From NCBI GenBank assembly GCA_030043235.1, contig JASHYF010000221.1, positions 1 through 6,389 on the forward strand: DNA of 6,389 bases. Direction: 5' to 3'. Positions 1 through 6,389 of this stretch are shown piece after piece. Position numbers and translations under genes: made by a program. Under the pieces are notes generated by a model. It searched no databases, had not been told where the DNA came from, and saw only the letters and a list, made by a program, of their open reading frames with translations. The stretch is from Solirubrobacteraceae bacterium. GTDB taxonomy: Bacteria > Actinomycetota > Thermoleophilia > Solirubrobacterales > Solirubrobacteraceae. Position 1 is the first letter of the stretch, and each line of letters starts with the position of its first letter.

Positions 1-260
1 GGAGACCCGAGCCGTCGAGGCCGAGCCCCCCGTGGCCGAGCCCCCCGTGGCCGAGCCGGCATAGCCGCCGGAGACCCGAGCCGTCGAGGCCGAGCCCCCC
101 GTGGCCGAGCCCCCCGTGGCCGAGCCCCCGTGGCCGAGCCGGCATAGCCGCCGGAGACCCGAGCCGGCGTGGGCCCGAGCCGGCATAGCCAGCCGGAGAC
201 CCGAGCCGGCGTGGGCCCGAGCCGGCATAGCCAGCCGGAGGCAGGCCGGCATAGCCCGCC
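1..260. repeat. Nested GC-rich tandem repeat array with hairpin-forming unit ends
   Basis: Five units follow one another, each starting GGAG and ending in GCCGGCATAGCC plus a short GCC-type tail: 1-69, 70-152, 153-194, 195-236 and a truncated 237-260. Units 3 and 4 are identical 42-mers. Units 1 and 2 share their first part and contain an inner 15-base repeat, GCCGAGCCCCCCGTG, twice in unit 1 and three times in unit 2, the last copy one C short. At the unit junctions CCGGC and GCCGG flank ATAGCC or ATAGCCA, so small stem-loops can form at regular spacing. Unit lengths are multiples of three except the 83-base unit. Each CATAG carries a TAG stop: frame 2 at 62-64, frame 1 at 145-147, frame 3 at 186-188. 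The array may start left of the window. It may include the 3' end of an unseen upstream gene. No function can be assigned. Confidence 0.9.
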
Positions 261-286
261 TGAACCTTCCGCATGCGGAGCGTGCG

Positions 287-295
287 TAATAACAT
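287..295 (+). promoter_or_regulatory. Probable -10 promoter element for the hydroxylase gene, near-leaderless
   Basis: TAATAACAT is an AT-rich island in GC-rich surroundings and contains TAACAT (290-295), which fits the actinobacterial TANNNT -10 pattern. Only seven bases separate it from the ATG at 303, so a transcript would start at or within a base or two of that codon. No Shine-Dalgarno site precedes the ATG, which agrees with leaderless translation. A -35 match is poor (TTCCGC at 267-272, 17-base spacer). The promoter call is inference from spacing and composition. Confidence 0.5.
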
Positions 296-302
296 CGCCC
301 CC

Positions 303-971
303 ATGCGTTGGGCCGAGACCGACGATTTGGGCGAGCCCTCCACGAGCCGGGCGGACGTGCTGCGCGCGTCGCCGCCGATGTTCGAGTCGCGCGTGCTCGA
401 CGCGCTCTCGCGCGTGCATCCGGCGGTTCCGGTGGTGATCTTCCTGCCGGCGATCGCGGCGCTCGCGGCTTGGGGGCTTTCGAGCGTGAGCGCGCCCGCG
501 GCGGTGGGCTTGGCGGCGGGCGGATATGCGCTGTGGACGCTGTTCGAGTACTGGCTGCACCGCCTGGTGTTTCACTTCGAACCGCAGGACGGGCTCGGCG
601 CTCGCCTGCACTGGATCATCCACGGCGTCCACCACGACCACCCCAACGACCCGCTGCGCCTGGTGATGCCGCCGGCCGTGAGCGTGCCGCTGGCGGCCGG
701 CGTGTTCGGGCTTTTGTATCTGGCCTTCGGCGCGAACCTCGCGCCGGCGATCACCGCGGGCTTCTTCGCGGGCTACCTGGTGTACGACATGACCCACTAC
801 TACCTGCACCACTTCGTGCCTCGCGGACGCGTGGCCAGGATGCTGCGCGAGCGCCACATGCGCCACCACTTCCAGGACGACACCCGCGGCTTTGGCATCA
901 GCGCGCCGTACTGGGACGAGGTCTTCCGCACCTCGCCGCGGGCAAGGCGCTCGCCGAACACTTCGCAATGA
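303..971 (+). CDS. Membrane fatty-acid hydroxylase superfamily protein, FA2H/Scs7-like
   Basis: A 222-residue integral membrane protein of the fatty acid hydroxylase superfamily, most like the catalytic domain of ceramide fatty-acid 2-hydroxylases (FA2H/Scs7), without their cytochrome b5 domain. Family members use a dimetal centre and O2 to hydroxylate an acyl chain; the substrate here is unknown. Histidine clusters are H86-x4-H91, H103 with H107-x2-HH (110-111), H165-x3-HH (169-170) and H185-x2-HH (188-189). They are separated by hydrophobic segments at about 42-60, 64-82 and 125-161. The motifs RLVMPP (119-124) and FGISAPYWD (197-205) are also family-typical. I chose ATG 303 because a TAACAT element lies seven bases upstream. 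An in-frame ATG at 273 would add ten residues but lacks a ribosome binding site, and ATG 378 (SPPMFESR) is a shorter option. All metal-binding histidines are present, so the gene looks intact. Its place just before ssb is unusual. The family call is firm; the 2-hydroxylase role is inference. Confidence 0.85.
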   Translation: MRWAETDDLGEPSTSRADVLRASPPMFESRVLDALSRVHPAVPVVIFLPAIAALAAWGLSSVSAPAAVGLAAGGYALWTLFEYWLHRLVFHFEPQDGLGARLHWIIHGVHHDHPNDPLRLVMPPAVSVPLAAGVFGLLYLAFGANLAPAITAGFFAGYLVYDMTHYYLHHFVPRGRVARMLRERHMRHHFQDDTRGFGISAPYWDEVFRTSPRARRSPNTSQ

Positions 972-1050
972 GCGGCATCGGCGCCCGCTGGGCCGAGAGC
1001 GTCCTCCGCACACGGCTCTAGACTCGGGTCTCGAGTTCGTCCACACACCC

Positions 1051-1069
1051 GCCCGGCCGCCTGCCGGGC
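1051..1069 (+). terminator. GC hairpin between hydroxylase gene and ssb
   Basis: GCCCGGC (1051-1057) and GCCGGGC (1063-1069) form a perfect 7-bp stem around a five-base loop, 80 bases after the hydroxylase stop. There is no U-tract; the sequence continues CGAGATTTCAG. It could end the hydroxylase transcript in the U-poor style common in high-GC bacteria, or be part of the ssb leader. Confidence 0.4.
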
Positions 1070-1074
1070 CGAGA

Positions 1075-1086
1075 TTTCAGCTGAAA
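1075..1086. promoter_or_regulatory. 12-bp perfect palindrome touching the ssb Shine-Dalgarno site
   Basis: TTTCAGCTGAAA is a perfect palindrome and unusually AT-rich for this window. Its last three bases are the start of AAAGGAAGAG, the ribosome binding site of ssb. It could be an operator, but a 12-bp palindrome of some kind is expected about once in a window this size, so the regulatory call is weak. Confidence 0.25.
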
Positions 1087-1097
1087 GGAAGAGAGCA

Positions 1098-1568
1098 GTG
1101 GCCGCCACCAACATCAACCGGGTCGTGCTGACCGGGAACCTGACCACCGACCCGGAGCTGCGCTCGCTGCCGAGCGGCAACTCGGTGTGCAGCCTGCGCG
1201 TGGCGTGCAACACGCGCCGCAAGAACGGCAGCACGGGCGAATGGGAGGACAAGCCGAACTACTTCAACGTCACGGTGTGGGGCGCCCAGGGCGAGAACGC
1301 CGCTCGCTTCCTGCACAAGGGGCGGCCCGTGGCGATCGACGGGCGTCTGGAGTGGCGCGAGTGGGAGGCGCAGGACGGCACCAAACGCCAGGCGATCGAT
1401 ATCATTGCCGACTCGGTGCAGTTCCTGGGCTCGCGCGACGAAGCCCCAGGCGCCGGCGGATTCTCCGGAAACGGGCCCGCCAGGGGCGGCGATACCCCGA
1501 TCGACGAGGGGGACTTCCAGCCCGCGCCGGTGGCCGGCGCGACCGGCGACGACGACATTCCGTTCTGA
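1098..1568 (+). CDS. ssb: Single-stranded DNA-binding protein SSB
   Basis: SSB coats single-stranded DNA at replication forks and repair sites and recruits partners through its acidic C-terminal tip. This copy has 156 residues. The OB-fold covers about 4-110, opening NRVVLTGNLTTDPELR, with likely DNA-stacking aromatics W49, Y55, F56, W61, W86 and W89. A short Gly/Pro/Asp-rich linker (113-150) leads to the tip DDDIPF (151-156), the canonical partner-binding end. The linker is shorter than in many actinobacterial SSBs. The start is GTG 1098: AAAGGAAGAG at 1084-1093 is a good Shine-Dalgarno site about eight bases before GGA, and the OB-fold begins right after it. ssb usually lies between rpsF and rpsR. 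Here rpsR follows by 99 bases, but the gene before it is a hydroxylase instead of rpsF. Confidence in identity is very high. Confidence 0.98.
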   Translation: MAATNINRVVLTGNLTTDPELRSLPSGNSVCSLRVACNTRRKNGSTGEWEDKPNYFNVTVWGAQGENAARFLHKGRPVAIDGRLEWREWEAQDGTKRQAIDIIADSVQFLGSRDEAPGAGGFSGNGPARGGDTPIDEGDFQPAPVAGATGDDDIPF

Positions 1569-1594
1569 TCGATAATCGACGCGACCGATTCACG

Positions 1595-1622
1595 AGGTTC
1601 AAGAGGTCCAAGTGGTTTCAAG
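1595..1622. repeat. Three short tandem repeats in the ssb-rpsR gap
   Basis: AGGTTCAAG, AGGTCCAAG and TGGTTTCAAG follow each other without a gap. They sit between the ssb stop and rpsR in a relatively AT-rich stretch. They may be a protein-binding leader element or a chance low-complexity run; nothing in the sequence decides this. Confidence 0.4.
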
Positions 1623-1643
1623 CGCAAGCGTTTCCGACCGTCC

Positions 1644-1660
1644 CCGCCGCCGCGGCGGAG
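1644..1660 (+). promoter_or_regulatory. Hairpin overlapping the rpsR ribosome binding site
   Basis: CCGCCG (1644-1649) and CGGCGG (1653-1658) form a 6-bp stem with a CCG loop. The GGAG Shine-Dalgarno of rpsR (1657-1660, seven bases before ATG) lies in the 3' arm, so folding would hide it. S6:S18 is known in several bacteria to bind an mRNA element containing an exposed CCG, usually ahead of rpsF; a similar role here is speculation. The run of CCG triplets allows other foldings. Confidence 0.3.
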
Positions 1661-1667
1661 CGGGCTG

Positions 1668-1997
1668 ATGGCCAAGGCACGCGGCCGCGGCAAGCCGGTG
1701 CGCCGGCGCGACAAGCGGGGAGGTCCCGGCAGCGGGCGGCGCAAGCCATGCCAGCACTGCCGCGACAAGGTCGAGCAGGTGGACTACAAGGATGTGGCCT
1801 CGCTGCGCAAGTTCATCTCCGAGAAGGGCAAGATCCGCTCGCGGCGGATCACCGGCTCCTGCCGGCGCCACCAGGTGCAGATAGCGCGCGCGGTGAAGCG
1901 CGCGCGCGAGCTCGCGCTGCTGCCGTACGTCAACGAGGGCGGCCGCGACGACAGCCCGCGCGGGCGCGATCGCGGCGAACGCGAACGCGAACGCTGA
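1668..1997 (+). CDS. rpsR: 30S ribosomal protein S18
   Basis: S18 is a primary-assembly protein of the 30S platform that pairs with S6. The protein has 109 residues against the usual 75-90; the extra length is a basic, Gly/Arg-rich N-terminus (1-25) and a charged Arg/Glu/Asp tail (88-109). The core is clear: [17 protein letters not shown] (40-56), [11 protein letters not shown] (59-69) and ARELALLPY (79-87). C28-x2-C31 with C65 and H68 matches the zinc-binding (C+) form, as opposed to the cysteine-free paralogue used under zinc limitation in mycobacteria. The start is ATG 1668 with GGAG at 1657-1660. rplI begins 19 bases after the stop, so the two are almost certainly cotranscribed. Identity is certain; the zinc state is inferred from residues. 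Confidence 0.97.
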   Translation: MAKARGRGKPVRRRDKRGGPGSGRRKPCQHCRDKVEQVDYKDVASLRKFISEKGKIRSRRITGSCRRHQVQIARAVKRARELALLPYVNEGGRDDSPRGRDRGERERER

Positions 1998-2016
1998 GGC
2001 GAGGCGAGAGACGGCG

Positions 2017-2469
2017 ATGCCAGAAGCGATCCTGCTCAAGGACGTGGACACGCTCGGGGAGCAGGGCGCGGTGGTGGAGGTCTCCAAGGGCTACCTGCGC
2101 AACTACCTGATCCCGCGCAAGCTCGCGCAGCCGGCGACCAAGGGCGCGATCGAAACGGTCCGCCAGCGCCAGGCGGCGGCCGAGCGGGCCGCGCGCGAGG
2201 CGGTCGAGCGCGCGCAGGAGAACGTGAACCTGCTGAACCGCACGGTGCTCACGATCCCCCAGCAGGCCGGCGCGGACGGGCGCCTGTTCGGATCGGTGAC
2301 CGCGCAGGACATCGCGAACGCGATCCGCGAAGCACGCGGCCTGCGCATCGACAAACGCGGCGTGCACATGCCCGAGCCGATCAAGAACGTCGGCACCTAC
2401 ATGGTCGTGGTGGAGGTGGTCGAGGGCGTGACCGCCACGGTCAAGACCATGGTCGTGGCGAAGCGCTGA
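2017..2469 (+). CDS. rplI: 50S ribosomal protein L9
   Basis: L9 binds 23S rRNA domain V near the L1 stalk and helps keep reading frame. The 150-residue protein is standard length. The N-terminal domain (1-45) has AILLKDVDTLGEQG and the signature GYLRNYLIPRKLA. A long Ala/Glu/Arg-rich connecting helix follows (about 46-80), and then the C-terminal domain with DGRLFGSVTAQDIANAI and MPEPIKNVGTY. The start is ATG 2017, preceded by the purine-rich GAGGCGAGAG (2001-2010), only 19 bases after rpsR. The next gene, dnaB, starts 251 bases later with its own promoter signals, so L9 is probably the last gene of the ssb-rpsR-rplI transcript, though read-through cannot be excluded. Confidence 0.97.
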   Translation: MPEAILLKDVDTLGEQGAVVEVSKGYLRNYLIPRKLAQPATKGAIETVRQRQAAAERAAREAVERAQENVNLLNRTVLTIPQQAGADGRLFGSVTAQDIANAIREARGLRIDKRGVHMPEPIKNVGTYMVVVEVVEGVTATVKTMVVAKR

Positions 2470-2508
2470 CCGGCGCCCCGCACGGCGCTCCGCACGTGAC
2501 TCGATCGT

Positions 2509-2533
2509 CCCCGGGCCGCTGACGCGGCGGGGG
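2509..2533 (+). terminator. GC-rich bulged hairpin after rplI
   Basis: CCCC (2509-2512) and GCCGC (2515-2519) pair with GCGGC (2524-2528) and GGGG (2529-2532) around a TGAC loop, leaving a two-base GG bulge. It starts 40 bases after the rplI stop. No U-tract follows, so it is at best a non-canonical terminator closing the ribosomal transcript. Confidence 0.4.
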
Positions 2534-2621
2534 CCGCTCGCCTCACGTGCTCCGCTTTGCGGGGGTCCGTTGGATGACTCGCGAGAGGGACCTGGCGCCC
2601 GGCTTCCGTCCTGGGGGGATG

Positions 2622-2635
2622 CGAACATTCGTTCG
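2622..2635. promoter_or_regulatory. LexA/SOS-box-like inverted repeat upstream of dnaB
   Basis: CGAACATTCGTTCG is a perfect CGAAC-N4-GTTCG inverted repeat. This is the core of the SOS box bound by LexA (DinR) in Bacillus and mycobacteria. The flanking bases (G before, T after) do not extend the mycobacterial TCGAAC...GTTCGA form. The exact ten fixed bases are expected by chance far less than once in 6.4 kb. It lies 85 bases before the dnaB ATG. A weak CACTAT (2645-2650) would be a -10 whose -35 region overlaps the box. No other copy was seen in the window. Binding by LexA is inferred. Confidence 0.55.
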
Positions 2636-2703
2636 TGACGGGGGCACTATCTTTTCGCGCCGCATTTGCGGAAACGGGCGCCGGAGACGGCTTGCGCCGA
2701 GCC

Positions 2704-2709
2704 TACACT
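2704..2709 (+). promoter_or_regulatory. Probable -10 promoter element for dnaB, very short leader
   Basis: TACACT fits TANNNT and lies in CCTACACTC (2702-2710), a nine-base string repeated exactly ahead of purA. Eleven bases separate it from the dnaB ATG, predicting a leader of about five bases or none. No Shine-Dalgarno site is present between it and the ATG, and no convincing -35 hexamer is visible. Confidence 0.55.
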
Positions 2710-2720
2710 CGCGCTTCCAG

Positions 2721-4162
2721 ATGAGCGCCTCCTCGACAGCCAACGGCAACTCGAAGCCTTCCGCCGGGGTCATCACGCCGCCTCACAACCTCGACGCCGA
2801 GCAGTCGGTGCTCGGCGCGATCCTGCTGTCGGACCGCTCGCTGTATGCGCTGGTGATCGAAGAGGGGCTGAAGGCCGAGGACTTCTACCGCGAGCGTCAC
2901 GGCACGGTGTATGAAGCGATGCTCGCGCTGTACAACGAGAGCGAGCCGGTTGACGTGCTCACGGTGACCGACCGCCTGCGCCAGATGGGCAAGCTCGAGC
3001 AGGTTGGCGGGCCGGCGACGGTTGACGAGCTGACGGGCGTGGTGCCGGCCGCCGGCCATGCCCGCCGCTACGCGCAGATCGTGCGCGAGAACGCGCTGCT
3101 GCGGCGCCTGCTGAAGAGCACGTACGAGATCCAGGAGAGCGTGCTCGGCCACGAGGCGCCGCCGCGCGAGCTCGTGGAGCAGGCCGAGAAGGCGATGCTG
3201 GAGGTCGCGCGCGACGACCGCCAGCAGGACTTCCGCGCGATCGAGGAGGTGCTGCACGAGGAGCTCGACAAGCTGCACCGGCTTTCGCGCGAAGGCACCG
3301 CGTTGACCGGCACGCCCTCGGGCTTCAAGGACCTGGACGAGATCACGGGCGGCTTCCAGGCGGGCAACCTGATCATCATCGCCGCGCGCCCGGCGATGGG
3401 CAAGAGCGCGCTGGTGTGCAACATCGCGGAGAACGCGGCGGTCGAGCACGGCAAGCCGGTGGCGCTGTTCTCGCTGGAGATGGCCGAGGCGGAGCTAGCG
3501 CAGCGATTCGTGGCCTCGCAGGCGCGGATCAAGGGCGAGGAGCTGCGCAAGGGTCGCGTGGCCGAGCAGCGCTGGCCGAAGATCCTCAAAGCCAGCGAGC
3601 GCCTCGCGCGGGCGCCGCTGTGGGTGGACGACTCGAGCGACGTGGGCATGCTGGAGATACGCGCGAAGGCGCGGCGATTGCACAGCCAGTGCGAGGGCGG
3701 GCTCGGGCTGATCGTCATCGACTACCTGCAGCTGATGCGAACCGACAGCCGCTACGACAGCCGCGTGACCGCGGTGGGCGAGCTCTCGCGCGGGCTGAAG
3801 ATCCTCGCGCGCGAGCTGGGCGTGCCGGTGATCGCGCTCTCGCAGCTCAGCCGCGCGGTGGAACAGCGCCCCGACGGCAAAAAGGTGCCACAGCTCTCCG
3901 ACCTGCGCGAGAGCGGCAACCTCGAGCAGGACGCCGACCTGGTGATGTTCATCTACCGCGACGAGTACTACAACGAGGACTCCGAGCGCCCGGGCGAGGC
4001 CGACCTGATCATCGCCAAGCACCGCAACGGCAGGACCGACAAGGTGACGCTCACGTTCCAGAAGGAGTACCCGAAGTTCATGAACTACGCAAAAGCCGAT
4101 CGCTACGAGCTCGAGGCGCCGGGCGTGCCGGTGGGCGCCGCTCCGCGAGGCGATGAACCACT

Positions 4163-4166
<4 letters not shown>
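2721..4166 (+). CDS. dnaB: Replicative DNA helicase DnaB
   Basis: DnaB is the hexameric 5'-3' helicase that unwinds the replication fork. The product has 481 residues, close to E. coli DnaB. The N-terminal domain covers about 19-125, opening PPHNLDAEQSVLGAILL. After a linker helix comes the RecA-like motor (about 190-460). It has Walker A ARPAMGKS (222-229, K228), catalytic glutamate in SLEMA (E253), Walker B IVIDYLQLM (331-339, D334), SQLSR (374-378), SDLRESGNLEQDAD (393-406), and K433-H-R435 with R438 as the probable arginine-finger region. There is no intein at the GKS site, where some actinobacterial DnaBs carry one. The frame stays open upstream to GTG 2547, but those 58 extra residues look nothing like DnaB and run through the LexA-like box and promoter. 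ATG 2721, just after TACACT, is therefore preferred. The stop overlaps the next gene by four bases (GTGA). Confidence 0.97.

Positions 4167-6389
<2,223 letters not shown>

Noticed and set aside
1..260. CRISPR array
   Set aside because: Units are directly tandem, vary from 24 to 83 bases and contain nested repeats. There are no unique spacers and no cas genes.
892..1021. Frameshift extending the hydroxylase past its stop at 971
   Set aside because: The protein already includes the last histidine cluster and FGISAPYWD, and ends at a length normal for the family. The other frame gives only Arg/Ala-rich sequence.
1187..2110. 307-codon plus-strand open frame across ssb, rpsR and the start of rplI
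   Set aside because: It is an out-of-frame shadow of three well-supported genes with an Arg/Ala-rich, low-complexity product.
2547..2720. 58-residue upstream extension of DnaB from GTG 2547
   Set aside because: The extension has no similarity to the DnaB N-terminus and spans the LexA-like box and TACACT element. DnaB-like sequence begins only after ATG 2721.
3381..3407. Intein in DnaB at the Walker A site
   Set aside because: The GKS motif and the following residues are continuous and the protein has normal length.
2703..3449. 248-codon minus-strand open frame
   Set aside because: It is antisense to dnaB; the plus-strand product has a complete DnaB N-terminal domain and motor motifs.

Overview
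The window is very GC-rich, with almost every third codon position G or C. It holds a conserved replication and ribosome block: ssb, rpsR, rplI, dnaB and purA. Codon usage, TANNNT-type promoters next to start codons, GTG starts, and a 2-hydroxylase-type membrane protein together suggest an actinobacterium, perhaps of the Thermoleophilia/Solirubrobacterales kind. That placement is inference; no rRNA or other direct taxonomic marker is present. Everything supported as a gene lies on the plus strand.

Layout. Positions 1-260 are a nested GC-rich tandem repeat whose units end in a small hairpin and carry a TAG in different frames. A membrane-bound fatty-acid hydroxylase (303-971) follows, with a promoter directly against its start codon. 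A GC hairpin and a 12-bp palindrome then lead into ssb (1098-1568, GTG start, clear Shine-Dalgarno). rpsR (1668-1997) and rplI (2017-2469) come next, both with Shine-Dalgarno sites. A 251-base gap (2470-2720) contains a GC hairpin, a CGAAC-N4-GTTCG site identical in its core to Gram-positive LexA/SOS boxes, and a TACACT promoter. The replicative helicase dnaB (2721-4166) overlaps by four bases a DnaC/DnaI-type AAA+ ATPase (4163-5035). After a strong hairpin, a second CCTACACTC promoter precedes purA (5128 onward), which runs off the right edge about ten residues before its expected end.

How they fit together. SSB, DnaB and the AAA+ protein are replication-fork components: single-strand binding, unwinding, and probable helicase loading. 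S18 and L9 are ribosomal proteins, and PurA commits IMP to AMP synthesis. The order combines two gene groups often seen separately, rpsF-ssb-rpsR and rplI-dnaB-purA. No rpsF is visible; the hydroxylase sits where it would be expected. The features most worth a second look are the ATPase translationally coupled to DnaB, the LexA-like box ahead of dnaB, the shared leaderless-type promoters, and the repeat array at the left edge.
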